DNA of 64,000 bases from Bacteroidota bacterium (lineage in GTDB: Bacteria > Bacteroidota > Bacteroidia > B-17B0 > Aurantibacillaceae): assembly GCA_019638705.1 (NCBI GenBank), contig JAHBTI010000003.1, forward strand, positions 154,138 through 218,137, written 5' to 3'. The position numbers and the translations under genes are program-made. Shown here one piece after another: positions 7,525 through 17,519 of this stretch. Positions within the stretch are counted from its first letter, which is position 1. The number at the start of each line of letters is the position of its first letter. A model generated the notes under the pieces. That model saw only the letters and a program-made list of their open reading frames with translations. It ran no database searches and was not told the DNA's origin.

Positions 7525-9135
7525 ATGACTACTAAACGTAATTTTCTGCTGTTAAGTTTATGCTCTGCGCTGCTGCTTTCCCTGGCGTGGTATTGGCATT
7601 TAAGCGTACTTATTTTTTTCGGGTTTGTGCCGCTTTTAATTCTTGAAGACGAACTTTCCGGTGCGCCAAAATCGCGATTAAAATTATTTGCTTACGCTTA
7701 TCTCACGTTTTTGCTTTGGAATTTAGGCGTATCGTGGTGGGTAGTGTATGCCTCATTTGGCGGGGCTTGCATGGCTTGGTTGGCTAATGCCTTATTAATG
7801 GCTTTTGTGTTTCTCATTTTTTCAAACATCAAACGCAGACTAAATAAATGGTGGGCGGTGTGGTTATTCATTCCTTTGTGGATTGCCTGGGAACACGCGC
7901 ACACGCTTTGGGATTTAACATGGACATGGCTCACACTTGGAAATGTGTTTGCCTTTAATCATACTTGGGTGCAGTGGTACGAATTTACAGGCACTTCGGG
8001 CGGAACGCTGTGGGCGTTGGCTGCCAACATTTTTATTTTTCAAACGATGAAAAATAATACTGCGCTGAAATTGTTTTCAAAACCTGTTTTAAAAATGGCG
8101 GCAATTATTTTCATTCCGATTTTGATTTCGTTTTGCATTTATGCTTACCGTGTAAAAATTTATCACAAAGTAGGAGGACTTCAAACCGTTATCGTTCAAC
8201 CGAACATTGACCCATACAACGAAAAATTTTATTTTGATTATCAATCGCAATTTTTCAAAGCCTTAAACCTTGTGCGCGGAAAAATTTCGGAGCAAACAGA
8301 ATTTTTGGTTTTACCTGAAACTTTTATTACTGAAAATTTAAACGAAGCGCACATTAACGAAAGCGAGGAAATACAATGGTTTCGTGACAGCTTGATTTCA
8401 AAATTCCCAAAACTGAAAATTATTGCGGGTGCAAACACTTATAAATTTTACGAAAACGAAAAAGACGTTACCTCAACTGCAAGACTTGATGAACAAAGCG
8501 GAAAATATTACGATGTGTTTAATACTGCTTTGTACATTGACAAAACACGCTGCGAAGTGTATCACAAATCAAAGCTCGTTCCGGGTGTGGAAAGAATGCC
8601 TTTTCCTGCCTTGTTAAAACCTTTGGAAAATTTGGCTCTTGACATGGGCGGCACTATGGGAAGTTTGGGCGTGCAAGATGAACGAAGCATTTTTGAAGAC
8701 ACAGCAAGCAACACAAAAATTGCGCCCCCCGTGTGCTACGAAAGTGTTTACGCCGATTACATGAGCGAATACATTCGCAAGGGTGCAAATTTAATTTTTA
8801 TTATTACCAACGACGGTTGGTGGGACGATTCGCCCGGTTACGTTCAGCATTTGAATTACGCGCGTTTGCGAGCCATTGAAAACCGCCGCCCGATTGCGCG
8901 TTGCGCCAACACAGGCATCAGTTGCTTTATTGACGAAACAGGAAACATTTCCAACACAACCGAATGGTGGAAAGAAACTGTGATTGATGATTATTTAATT
9001 CCAAACAACAAGCTCACTTTTTTTTCACGCTTCGGCGATTTGATTTCGTACTTTTCTGTGATTTGCTCTTTGGCGTTGATTGTTTTTTACTTTGTAAAGA
9101 AGTATATCCGCGTTAAGCAAAATGGAATGTCTTAA
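7525..9135 (+). CDS. lnt: Apolipoprotein N-acyltransferase
   Basis: Lnt N-acylates the lipid-modified N-terminal cysteine of lipoproteins in the inner membrane, the last step of lipoprotein maturation. The N-terminal half has the expected set of membrane helices (about residues 5-205). The periplasmic carbon-nitrogen hydrolase domain follows from [10 protein letters not shown], and the last helix is at the C-terminus. The triad is present: E265 in VLPETF, a lysine in VYHKSKLVP (probably K348) and C404 in PPVCYES. Length 536 is normal. Upstream is a weak -7-like TATCTTCG (7510-7517) very close to the ATG. The gene is convergent with aroC; the two stops overlap by 4 nt (9132-9135). Confidence 0.93.
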   Translation: MTTKRNFLLLSLCSALLLSLAWYWHLSVLIFFGFVPLLILEDELSGAPKSRLKLFAYAYLTFLLWNLGVSWWVVYASFGGACMAWLANALLMAFVFLIFSNIKRRLNKWWAVWLFIPLWIAWEHAHTLWDLTWTWLTLGNVFAFNHTWVQWYEFTGTSGGTLWALAANIFIFQTMKNNTALKLFSKPVLKMAAIIFIPILISFCIYAYRVKIYHKVGGLQTVIVQPNIDPYNEKFYFDYQSQFFKALNLVRGKISEQTEFLVLPETFITENLNEAHINESEEIQWFRDSLISKFPKLKIIAGANTYKFYENEKDVTSTARLDEQSGKYYDVFNTALYIDKTRCEVYHKSKLVPGVERMPFPALLKPLENLALDMGGTMGSLGVQDERSIFEDTASNTKIAPPVCYESVYADYMSEYIRKGANLIFIITNDGWWDDSPGYVQHLNYARLRAIENRRPIARCANTGISCFIDETGNISNTTEWWKETVIDDYLIPNNKLTFFSRFGDLISYFSVICSLALIVFYFVKKYIRVKQNGMS

Positions 9136-10214
9136 ATTTTATTGCTCCGCGCCAACAATAAAAAATCTGCCATTACCAAAGCCGTCATGCTTTCTACAAT
9201 GGGCACGGCGCGCGGCAACACACAGGGGTCGTGTCTGCCTTTGGCTTCCAACAAAATTTCTTCGCCCTGTGTGTTTACCGATTTTTGCGTTTGCATAATG
9301 GTTGCCACAGGTTTAAAGGCTACATTAAAATAAATCGGCATTCCGTTGCTGATGCCGCCCTGCACACCGCCACTGTAATTGGTTTTTGTTTTTATTATGC
9401 CCGATTGATTTGAAACAAACTCATCGTTATGTTGCGAGCCTTTAAAATGTACGGTATTAAATCCGCTGCCAATTTCAAAACCTTTTACGGCATTAATGCT
9501 TAACATGGCGTGTCCCAAAACCGCGTGTAACTTGTCAAACACAGGCTCGCCCAAACCCGCAGGCGCGTTTTGAATAACGCATTGAATTATTCCGCCAACG
9601 GTGTCACCTTGCTTTTTTATCTCTTCAATGTAGTTAATCATTTGCGCTGCCGTTTTTTCGTCGGGACAACGCACCACATTACTTTCTGTTTTTGACAAAT
9701 CTAATTCATCAAAATTTTGTTCCAATTTTATTTCGCCAACCTGTTTTACAAAAGCATTCACCGAAATATTTTTTTCTTTCAGCAATAATTTTGCAATTGC
9801 TCCTGCCACAATGCGGCACGCGGTTTCTCTGGCACTGCTGCGTCCGCCACCGCGATAATCGCGCACACCGTATTTTTGTTGGTAAGTAAAATCGGCGTGT
9901 GAGGGACGGAAACTTTCTTTTAAATGTGAATAATCCTGCGGTTTCTGGTCTTCGTTTTTTATGATAAACCCGATTGGTGTTCCCGTGCTTACGCCTTCAA
10001 AAATTCCCGATAAAAACTCAACCCTATCACTTTCTTTGCGTTGAGTTGTAATGTGCGATTGCGCAGGTTTACGGCGGTTTAATTCCTGTTGCACAAAATC
10101 AACATCTATGTTTAATCCCGCAGGGCAGCCCTCAATAATACCGCCAATAGCCGCGCCATGACTTTCGCCAAAGCCGGTAAGTTTAAATAAAGTGCCGAAT
10201 GAATTTGCTGACAT
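9132..10214 (-). CDS. aroC: Chorismate synthase
   Basis: It converts 5-enolpyruvylshikimate-3-phosphate to chorismate, the last common step of aromatic amino acid synthesis, using reduced FMN. Signatures are GESHG (17-21) near the start, [17 protein letters not shown] in the middle, and [18 protein letters not shown] near the C-terminus. The length of 360 fits the family. It is the last gene of the minus-strand run PKD protein - PD40 protein - PorP - aroC and starts 6 nt after the PorP stop, so it is probably co-transcribed with them even though the functions are unrelated. Confidence 0.97.
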   Translation of the reverse strand: MSANSFGTLFKLTGFGESHGAAIGGIIEGCPAGLNIDVDFVQQELNRRKPAQSHITTQRKESDRVEFLSGIFEGVSTGTPIGFIIKNEDQKPQDYSHLKESFRPSHADFTYQQKYGVRDYRGGGRSSARETACRIVAGAIAKLLLKEKNISVNAFVKQVGEIKLEQNFDELDLSKTESNVVRCPDEKTAAQMINYIEEIKKQGDTVGGIIQCVIQNAPAGLGEPVFDKLHAVLGHAMLSINAVKGFEIGSGFNTVHFKGSQHNDEFVSNQSGIIKTKTNYSGGVQGGISNGMPIYFNVAFKPVATIMQTQKSVNTQGEEILLEAKGRHDPCVLPRAVPIVESMTALVMADFLLLARSNKI

Positions 10215-10220
10215 TAGAAA

Positions 10221-11219
10221 TTAAAATTTAGGATAACTGATACCGGCGCGCTTGTTTCGTTTGGCTTTATCTGCAATTTCATACACAAGCGAAACTTCGT
10301 GTCCGCCTTTTGTGGTGCTGAGTTTCATGCTTGATAAGGTATAATCGTAGCTGTAACACACGCGCACACCGTCATCGGGAATTTCAAAACCTACAAGCAG
10401 CGCAATACTTTCGTTGTTTGAAAAACCGGGCAGTCGTTTAAACGGCAAGCCTCTGTACCAAAGCCCGATGTTTATCATGGATTTATAATAATACGCGCCA
10501 ATGTCAAACTGGTCGTTTGCGCCCTGATGACGGTAATTAAAACAGCCGATAATGTATTCTTCCATTTTGCTTGTGCCGGGCGAGCTGTTGGTAAATATGT
10601 AGCGGTATCCTCCGTGTACGTTCATATACATAGAAAGGCGCGAAGCTGCCCCTGTTAAACTCACATCGGGGCGAGTGAGGTGTTTTATGCTCATGCCCAG
10701 CCAAAGACTTTTTGCTGTGTATAACACGCCTGCACCCGCATCGGGATAAATAATCCGCTGCGCGCTGCCGCCGTCTGTTGAAGCCGCCGAACCTGTTATC
10801 AGCTGGTCGTTAAATATCAGGGAGGTATTGTCTATTTTTTGTTGTCCCATGGACAGGTTAATACCCCCACGCAAATTAGATTTTTCGTCAAGCTCAATGG
10901 AATACGCATAATTTATGCCTATCAGCGTTTTGGTTAATCTGAAACTCGGGGCAACATCTTGCATGGCATACACACCCAAGCCGCTGTTGATGTCCGAAAA
11001 ATTATAATCATACGAAGCGATGTACGATTTATAACCGCGGCTTATGTTGGGCCACTGATTGCGGTACGTTGCCGTAACGCGGTGTTCAATCGTTAAGCCT
11101 GTAAAGGCAGGGTTCAGGTAAAGAGGCGAAGAATAAAACTGCGTAAACTGTGCATCTTGTGCAGGAAGGTAAATACTCAATAAAATTGCAATACAGGTGT
11201 GGGTAAATTTATTGCTCAT
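10221..11219 (-). CDS. PorP/SprF-type T9SS outer-membrane protein
   Basis: The signal peptide is followed by the hallmark of the PorP/SprF family, QDAQFTQFYSSPLYLNPAFTG, here ending TIEHRV-TATYRNQWP. The rest alternates amphipathic strands and aromatic girdle residues, as in a 12- to 14-strand beta-barrel. PorP/SprF proteins sit in the outer membrane and serve secretion or surface anchoring of particular T9SS type-B cargo, often encoded next door. Here the gene overlaps the PD40 protein by 11 nt, and the PKD type-B cargo lies just upstream, the classic three-gene arrangement. It is therefore more likely a dedicated SprF-like partner of that cargo than the core PorP. Core T9SS genes (porKLMN, sov) are not in the window. 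Confidence 0.88.
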   Translation of the reverse strand: MSNKFTHTCIAILLSIYLPAQDAQFTQFYSSPLYLNPAFTGLTIEHRVTATYRNQWPNISRGYKSYIASYDYNFSDINSGLGVYAMQDVAPSFRLTKTLIGINYAYSIELDEKSNLRGGINLSMGQQKIDNTSLIFNDQLITGSAASTDGGSAQRIIYPDAGAGVLYTAKSLWLGMSIKHLTRPDVSLTGAASRLSMYMNVHGGYRYIFTNSSPGTSKMEEYIIGCFNYRHQGANDQFDIGAYYYKSMINIGLWYRGLPFKRLPGFSNNESIALLVGFEIPDDGVRVCYSYDYTLSSMKLSTTKGGHEVSLVYEIADKAKRNKRAGISYPKF

Positions 11220-12792
11220 GGTTTTTTATCAACTTAATTTCTAATTTTTGTTCTTCTCTTTCTACTGCCGCCGCTTTCAGCATTATTTTCTGAGGTTCGT
11301 AGCCTTCCACTTCTATCACAACTTTATAGGGTTTAAAAGGATTCAAAAGTATAATAAATTTTCCGGTGTTGCGGTTTGAAAAATACTGTCCTGTTTCTCC
11401 GTTGCTTTCCATGTCGGTTAAAGTAATTTTTGAAAACAAAGGTTCGTTATACTCGCTGAGGATAATGCCGCTTTTTACCGCCAAATCATTTTCGCTGAAG
11501 CGCGTGTCTATCTGATAAATGTCTTCGCCGCCAAACGACTCCTGTTTTATGGAGGAGTAATAACCGCGCTGTCCGTCCACACTCAGCACAAAGAAAATAT
11601 CATCGTTCACATCGTTAATCGGGTAGCCCATGTTTTCGGCTCTTACAAACTCGTTTGTTTCCACGTTTAATTTACTTTTAAATATGTCGTAATCGCCAAT
11701 GGTATTATGTCCTTTGCTGCTGAAATAAAGCGTTACGCCGTCGGGGTGCATAAAGGGAGCATCGTCGTCGTAAGGCGAGTTGATGTAAGGTCCTAAATTA
11801 AACGGCACAGACCATTTGCCGTTGGGTAATTTTTTAATGCGGTAAATGTCCTTGCCGCCGTAGCCGCCCGGGCGGTTGCTGCTGAAATAAATCTCGTTAG
11901 TATCGTTGCTGAAACAGGCACTTGTTTCAAAATATTCGGAATTAATAACGCTGTTTATCCGTTGCGGTTCTTGCCATTTATAGTCTTTGCCTATCGTGGA
12001 AATGTATAAATCGCCCGACATTTGATTGGGAATATTGCGGTAAATAATCATGCGTTGCCCGTCAGGGCTGATTGCCACACAGGCATCGTTGTTATCTGTA
12101 TTAATGGGCGCACCAATATTTTTTGCTTTTTTCCATTCACCCTTTTCTTGGTACGATACATACACATCTTCATACAGCGTACCGTCACGGTTACGTTTTC
12201 CGCCTGTGCTGCCATTGCGTTTTGAAGTAAAATACAAAGCCGATTCATCGGGCATAATAACAGGCACATAATCATCAGCCACCGAATTTATTTCAGCACC
12301 CATGTTTTTTATAACTGCCTTGTGAGGTTTAGACACAAAGGTTTTTGCGCTGTTGCACACTCTGATTAAATAATCGGCTTCTTCATTGCTGTGCAAACGC
12401 CTTTTTTCACCTGTTTTTTTGTATGCCTCCAATAAGGTAATGGCTTCGTCAAACAAATGCTGCTTGTGTTTTATTTTGGCGAGGTAATATTTTGCGTCAA
12501 TTAATTTTGAGGCGGAAAGCGTTGTACCCAAAACAAAGGCACTGTCCACCGAATAATTTAATTTAAACAGAGATATGGCGGCGTTTACCGCTGCCACTTC
12601 ATTTTTGGGGTCGTGCAGCAGCAGGGCTTTGTAGGCACTCCAAGCCATCGTATAATCTTCCCCGTCAAGATAAGCCTGTGCTTCTTCAGTTAATTTATGA
12701 ATGTCTTTTCTGCCTGTTTTGCTTTGCGAAAACGCAGAACTACCACAAACCACAAGCAACAGCATTAAAATTTTATTTTTTACACACTTCAT
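11209..12792 (-). CDS. Exported TPR/PD40 beta-propeller protein (T9SS accessory)
   Basis: The signal peptide (MKCVKNKILMLLLVVCGSSAFSQ) is followed by TPR-like helices (about 30-140, EEAQAYLDGEDYTMAWSAYK). A WD40-like PD40 propeller comes next (about 165-430), with repeated blades such as MPDESALYFTSKRNG, SPDGQRMIIY, SNDTNEIYFSSNRPGG and HPDGVTLYFSSKG. A short carboxypeptidase-regulatory-like beta domain closes the protein. The layout resembles the PD40 lipoprotein/OmpA proteins that accompany PorP/SprF, but no OmpA peptidoglycan-binding domain and no lipobox cysteine is visible. It lies between the PKD cargo (7-nt gap) and PorP (11-nt overlap), so a joint role in export or display of the PKD protein is inferred. 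Confidence 0.82.
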   Translation of the reverse strand: MKCVKNKILMLLLVVCGSSAFSQSKTGRKDIHKLTEEAQAYLDGEDYTMAWSAYKALLLHDPKNEVAAVNAAISLFKLNYSVDSAFVLGTTLSASKLIDAKYYLAKIKHKQHLFDEAITLLEAYKKTGEKRRLHSNEEADYLIRVCNSAKTFVSKPHKAVIKNMGAEINSVADDYVPVIMPDESALYFTSKRNGSTGGKRNRDGTLYEDVYVSYQEKGEWKKAKNIGAPINTDNNDACVAISPDGQRMIIYRNIPNQMSGDLYISTIGKDYKWQEPQRINSVINSEYFETSACFSNDTNEIYFSSNRPGGYGGKDIYRIKKLPNGKWSVPFNLGPYINSPYDDDAPFMHPDGVTLYFSSKGHNTIGDYDIFKSKLNVETNEFVRAENMGYPINDVNDDIFFVLSVDGQRGYYSSIKQESFGGEDIYQIDTRFSENDLAVKSGIILSEYNEPLFSKITLTDMESNGETGQYFSNRNTGKFIILLNPFKPYKVVIEVEGYEPQKIMLKAAAVEREEQKLEIKLIKNHEQ

Positions 12793-12799
12793 ATTGCAG

Positions 12800-15700
12800 T
12801 TATTTTAACAGTAACACATCGCCTGTTTTATTAAAGGTTTTTCCGTCTAACAATACAGCATCTAATTTCCAAATGTAAACGTCCTGTTCACACAGTTTTC
12901 CGCGATAGTAGCCGTCCCAGCCTTCATCGGGGTTTTGGGTATCAAACAATAATTCGCCCCAGCGCGAATAAATACTGAAATGAAATTTAGTTCTGTTTAT
13001 GCCTTTTAAATACGGATGAAAAATATCGTTGCTTAAATCTGACGGGTCATACAGCGTTCCGCGCGAACCGCTTGGGTTGGGCGTAAAGGCGTTTGGCATT
13101 TCAATAAGGGTTTCGTGCAACACTTTAATGTCAAGCACCGCTGTATCGCGGCAGCCTTTGTTGGTTATGGCAATTAACGAGATGGAATAAAAGCCCACCG
13201 TTCGGTAGGTGTGTTCGGGTTCAACCCCTGAAGACATATCCGTATCGCCAAAATGCCATTCATACAATCTGGCATCGGCAGATAAATTTTTTGTAGTGAG
13301 GGGTTTGTTTACATACACACTGTCCGCAGGGTTTGTTTCAAACAAAGCCGTTGGCAGCGGAAAGGCTTTTATGTATTTAACAGAGGTATCGGCGCATTTG
13401 CTCGCATCTTGCGCAATTAAAGTAATGGTGTATGTTTTTGCTTTGGCGTTATCCGAAAAAAATGTTCTTACTATGTTGCCCTCGCCGCCAAACAAATCTT
13501 TGCCGTTAAACCATTGGTATTCCGTAACCTTATCAATCTTTGCAAAGGTTACGTTTAACGGTGCGCAGCCGCTGTCAGCCGAAGCAATAATGTTGTAGTG
13601 GGGTTTTGGCGATACTTTTATGCGCACTCGGGCGGTATCTCGGCAATTATGTTTTGCTATCACCGCCAAGCTTGCGGTAAACGACTGAACAACGGTGGAG
13701 GTGTTTGTGTAAGCGTGCATTATGCTCGGGTCGGCAGAAAAAGCAGGTTTTCCGTCCCCGAAAGTCCATTGGTAAATAAGTGTGTCGCCCGATATGGAAG
13801 TGCTGTTAAGCGTAAGGGTTCTGTTTGAACACGCCAGCGTATCGGTGGTAAAATCGGCTTTTGGTTTGTAATAAACCAACACGGTGCGCGAAACAGAATC
13901 TTTGCAGCCGTTGCTGTGTCCTGCTATTAAGGTGCAGGTAAACGTGTGGTCTGCAATATTGGAAGGGTTTACAAAAGTATGCGCAGGGTCGGTTACATTG
14001 CCTGTTGTGCCGTCGCCAAAACGCCAAACAAGCGAGTGATTGTTAGTGCTTGAATTGGTAAAAGTAGTTGAAAACGGAGAGCAGCCCACCGTTGAGGTTA
14101 CGGCAAAATTGGCAACAGGCTGTGCAAATACCGTAATCGGACTTGTTGCCATATTGGTACAGCCCGAAACCGATGTGGCAAGCAGTTTTACCGTGTAAGT
14201 GGCGTTGCCCGGAATGGTGGTGTTGTATATGTACGAAGGGTTTGAAGCCGTTGTTGCCGCGCTTGCATCGCCAAAACTCCACGAGTAGGTGCTTGCGCCA
14301 AGCGATGTGTTGGTAAAGCTGACAAAAGCAGAAGCACAGTCGGGTGCATTTACCGAAAAACTTGCACTCGGCTGATGATACACCAAAAATATTTTTGAAA
14401 GCGAATCCTGACAACCGTCGTTGGTTGTGGCAATTAACGTTGTGGTAAAATGTTCTCCCGCAGTATTGCTTGTGTTAGAAAATGTATGACTTGTATTGGT
14501 GGCGGTATGTGTACTTCCGTCGCCAAAATTCCACAAATAAGAAACTGCGTTTGCGCTTGTGTTGGTAAATGTTACGTTTAGCGGTGAGCAACTCGCATCG
14601 GCACTTACCGAAAAATTGAGGATTGGTTTTGAAAGTACCGTAAGCGTAGTTACCGCCGAATTAACACAGCCATAACTGTTATCTGCCGTTAAATGAATGG
14701 TAAAAATTTGATTGGCAGTTGTGCTGTTTATGTAGGTGTGAGAAACCGCTGCCAATGTAGAAAATGTTGGTGTTCCGTCGCCGTAATCCCATGTGTAAGA
14801 TGAAACACCTGCCAATGTGGGCAAATCAACGGCAAGCGGCGTGCAACTATAATCGGGGCTTACAGACAAAGACACAAGCGACTGCGGAAAAACATGAATA
14901 ATGTGCTGAATGGTATCGGTACACGAAAAACTGTTTTCGGCAATTAACACTACGGTGTGCTCTACCGGTGCAAGTGTAGTGTTGCTGTAACTGTGAACAG
15001 GATTGACCGTTGATGAACCGTTTCCGTCCCCAAAATTCCACGAATATGTGGTTGCACCAACCGTGTTATTAGTAAACGTGGTTGCCATAGGCGGGCAAAT
15101 TCCCTCAGCCTCGTTCACGGTAAAACTTGCCACAGGGCGGGGGTTTATGGTAATGGTTTGTTCAAGGGTATCGTTACAACCCAAAGTGCCGTAAGCAATT
15201 AAACTCACCGAATGTGTCATCGGGTTTAAGGTTGTGTTATCGTAAAAATATGTTGGGTCTGTTGCCGATGAAGTTGCGCTTGGCGAGGCTTCAAAACTCC
15301 ACAGATAGCTTGTGGCGTTTGCGCTGTTATTGCTGAATGTTACGATAATCGGCGGACAAGTGAGTGTTGGGGTAAACGTAAAATCCATACTTGGCACAAC
15401 ACCCACCGAAACAACTTTTTCAACTACATCAGAACAAAATGCTGTTGTTGCCGTTAATTTAACCGAGTACGTTGTCGCGCTTGTAAACGTATGCGAAGGA
15501 TTTACAAAACTTGTTGTTGCAGAGCCATCGCCGAAATCCCAAGTGTAGGAAGTAACGGGGTCTATGCTTGTGGTAGTGTTTGTAAAATCAGCAACGGCAT
15601 TTTCGCAATAGGAAACAAGCGAAAAATCAGGCATGGGATTTGGGTAAACTGTAATGGAAAGTGTTTGTGTGTTGGAGCAACTTGTAGTTCCCATTGCAAC

Positions 15701-17068
15701 AAGCGTTGGCACATACACAGCAGCACTTGTATAATTCTGCATTGGCGGAATTTGCAAGGTGCTTGTATTTCCGTTTCCAAAATCCCAATTCCAAAACACA
15801 GCATTTGTACTCATATCGGTAAACACCACATCAGTAGCTGTGCCGCAGGCAGTGTTAAGGTTCACCGAAAAATCAACTGTGGGAAATATGCCAATCGTTA
15901 TGGGAACTTTTACCGTATCTCTGCAAAAGGCGTTTGCACCCGGAATGTAAGTTACTAACCTTAGCGTGTATGTTCCTGCGGTGGCGTATGTCTTGTTGGG
16001 CTTTGCACCCGAACCGATTGGTGTAAACCCTCCGCCGTCGCCAAAATGTATGGTGTATAAAAGTCCCGGGTCGCTGGTGTTGGTAAAGGTAAGCGGCATA
16101 CCCACACAATAACCGCTTGCAGGCACAGCCACATTTGCCGTTGGCGGATGAATAACATTGACAGGAATGGTGAGTGCATCAGAACCGCACTGGCTGCTGT
16201 CGCGTAACTGCACGGTGTATGTGCCGGGCGCAGGATAGGTTATTGTTACAGGCGCGGCAGGTGCGTTTCTCCAACCGATAATAGAATCGTGTCCGTAACC
16301 CCAGTAATCGCCAAAATTCCATTGCTCGCGGCGTTGCGCCGTATTGCCCTGCGAAGCACAGTTTCTTACGGTGGAATTGGTAAAGGTAAATTGATTGTCA
16401 GGCGAACAACTGATGTATTTGTTCGGCGAAATGTCCACAATATCCAGTTCAAATACGCGCATGGGATTAATGCTGAACGTGCTTGGCGTGGTATTGCAAT
16501 AATTCTGTGCCGTTAATTTTAAAACGGTTTCGCAGTTTACCGTATAGGGCAAATAGGTATGATTAACATTCGTTCCCGCATTCGTGTAATCATAATTTAA
16601 AATGGTGGCATCGCCAAAATCCCAGGTGTAGCGCGTGGCTTTGCTGTTGTTAAGACTTTGGTTGGTAAGCGTGATTGTTTTTCCTGCACAAACCGAATGT
16701 GCCACGGGCGCAAGACTTGCCACGGCAGCAGTTTCCATAACGGTTACGCCCGTAAGCGTGCAGTTTAACGAGGGAATAATAAGCGTAACAGGAAAAGTAT
16801 CGGTAGCAGAAGCATAAAAGTGATTGATAATGCTGTTGGCGGTATAGCTTGCGTTGTTGGTTATGGGAGAGCCGTCGCCCCAGTTAATGGTATATGTGCC
16901 CCAGCTTACGTTTGACTGAAAACTTGCGGTGTAAGCCGCGCCTGTGCAACTGATGAAATAAGGATTAGAAGATAAAGTGCCTGTGCCGTCGTAAACCTGC
17001 GGACACTGGGGTTTAGCGTGGGAGCAAATTAGTGTCAGTAAAAAAAATAATAAATGTTGTTTTCTCAT
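12800..17068 (-). CDS. Giant PKD-repeat surface protein with T9SS type-B C-terminal domain
   Basis: This 1422-residue secreted protein has a signal peptide (ending near SHAKPQ) and about 14 PKD/Ig-like repeats of roughly 85-95 residues. Each repeat is marked by a W-x-FGDG type turn: TWDFGDA, HFGDGGG, WDFGNGNT, TWDFGDGS, SWNFGDGN, TWDYGDGT, LWNFGDGS, SWSFGDAS, VWRFGDGT, QWTFGDGK, EWHFGDTD. The C-terminus (MPNAFTPNPSG ... FSIYSRWGELLF ... WDGYYRGKLCEQDVYIW) is the gliding-motility-associated CTD, a T9SS type-B sorting signal. Such proteins are exported across the outer membrane and often act as adhesins (SprB-like). It heads the operon with the PD40 and PorP genes. The start has a purine-rich AAAGGA about 11 nt upstream, unusual for this phylum, and lies only 23 nt after the 3' end of rnpB. 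Confidence 0.93.
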   Translation of the reverse strand: MRKQHLLFFLLTLICSHAKPQCPQVYDGTGTLSSNPYFISCTGAAYTASFQSNVSWGTYTINWGDGSPITNNASYTANSIINHFYASATDTFPVTLIIPSLNCTLTGVTVMETAAVASLAPVAHSVCAGKTITLTNQSLNNSKATRYTWDFGDATILNYDYTNAGTNVNHTYLPYTVNCETVLKLTAQNYCNTTPSTFSINPMRVFELDIVDISPNKYISCSPDNQFTFTNSTVRNCASQGNTAQRREQWNFGDYWGYGHDSIIGWRNAPAAPVTITYPAPGTYTVQLRDSSQCGSDALTIPVNVIHPPTANVAVPASGYCVGMPLTFTNTSDPGLLYTIHFGDGGGFTPIGSGAKPNKTYATAGTYTLRLVTYIPGANAFCRDTVKVPITIGIFPTVDFSVNLNTACGTATDVVFTDMSTNAVFWNWDFGNGNTSTLQIPPMQNYTSAAVYVPTLVAMGTTSCSNTQTLSITVYPNPMPDFSLVSYCENAVADFTNTTTSIDPVTSYTWDFGDGSATTSFVNPSHTFTSATTYSVKLTATTAFCSDVVEKVVSVGVVPSMDFTFTPTLTCPPIIVTFSNNSANATSYLWSFEASPSATSSATDPTYFYDNTTLNPMTHSVSLIAYGTLGCNDTLEQTITINPRPVASFTVNEAEGICPPMATTFTNNTVGATTYSWNFGDGNGSSTVNPVHSYSNTTLAPVEHTVVLIAENSFSCTDTIQHIIHVFPQSLVSLSVSPDYSCTPLAVDLPTLAGVSSYTWDYGDGTPTFSTLAAVSHTYINSTTANQIFTIHLTADNSYGCVNSAVTTLTVLSKPILNFSVSADASCSPLNVTFTNTSANAVSYLWNFGDGSTHTATNTSHTFSNTSNTAGEHFTTTLIATTNDGCQDSLSKIFLVYHQPSASFSVNAPDCASAFVSFTNTSLGASTYSWSFGDASAATTASNPSYIYNTTIPGNATYTVKLLATSVSGCTNMATSPITVFAQPVANFAVTSTVGCSPFSTTFTNSSTNNHSLVWRFGDGTTGNVTDPAHTFVNPSNIADHTFTCTLIAGHSNGCKDSVSRTVLVYYKPKADFTTDTLACSNRTLTLNSTSISGDTLIYQWTFGDGKPAFSADPSIMHAYTNTSTVVQSFTASLAVIAKHNCRDTARVRIKVSPKPHYNIIASADSGCAPLNVTFAKIDKVTEYQWFNGKDLFGGEGNIVRTFFSDNAKAKTYTITLIAQDASKCADTSVKYIKAFPLPTALFETNPADSVYVNKPLTTKNLSADARLYEWHFGDTDMSSGVEPEHTYRTVGFYSISLIAITNKGCRDTAVLDIKVLHETLIEMPNAFTPNPSGSRGTLYDPSDLSNDIFHPYLKGINRTKFHFSIYSRWGELLFDTQNPDEGWDGYYRGKLCEQDVYIWKLDAVLLDGKTFNKTGDVLLLK

Positions 17069-17090
17069 ATTTACTTTTTCCTTTGTTCTC

Positions 17091-17465
17091 GTGCAAGTTT
17101 GTAAGCCGGGTTCTGTTTCACCGTTTATTGCTAAACAGTATATCTATCATTTATCTTCGCGACCTACCCTATTGCGACTTCCGCCTTTCGGCGGAATAAG
17201 ACGGGCAGCCTTAAACCGCAACCTATTTGGTCTTTCAACATCCGAGGTTTTCCCAACGCGGCTGTTACCACCCGCGCCTGTGAGCTCTTACCTCACATTT
17301 TCACTATCACCGCGCGTGTTACCCCGCGGCTACCTTGCTTTCTGTGGCACTTTCTGTTACCAAAACATTTCTGTTTCGGCACCCACCCTTTCAGGTGGCG
17401 GATTACCCTGTGTTGCCCGGACTTTCCTCTCCAATTTTCATTGGAGCGATAGAAAAACTTGCGCC
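17091..17465 (-). ncRNA. rnpB: RNase P RNA (bacterial class A)
   Basis: On the minus strand the conserved 5' region reads GAGGAAAGTCCGGGC-AACACAGGGTAAT (about 17402-17432) and the 3' region reads ACAGAACCCGGCTTAC (17102-17117), both diagnostic of RNase P RNA. The outer P1 helix can be drawn from GCAAGTTT (17455-17462) to AAACTTGC (17093-17100), which sets the ends at about 17465 and 17091. The length near 375 nt is normal. It processes the 5' ends of pre-tRNAs with RnpA. A GTG-initiated frame of 139 codons reads across the opposite strand and is spurious. Confidence 0.95.
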
Positions 17466-17466
17466 A

Positions 17467-17474
17467 TAAAGGTA
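17467..17474 (-). promoter_or_regulatory. Likely -7 element of rnpB
   Basis: On the minus strand TACCTTTA (7 of 8 to TAnnTTTG) ends 2 nt before the predicted 5' nucleotide of the P1 helix, exactly where a -7 element should lie. A good -33 TTTG was not found; the region upstream is a T7 run. Confidence 0.45.
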
Positions 17475-17519
17475 ATGAAAAAAACTACTTACGAAATTTT
17501 TGTGGATTGAATGAATGAA

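Noticed and set aside
17091..17510. 139-codon frame on the plus strand starting GTG
   Set aside because: It is the antisense of RNase P RNA; the conserved rnpB segments explain the sequence.
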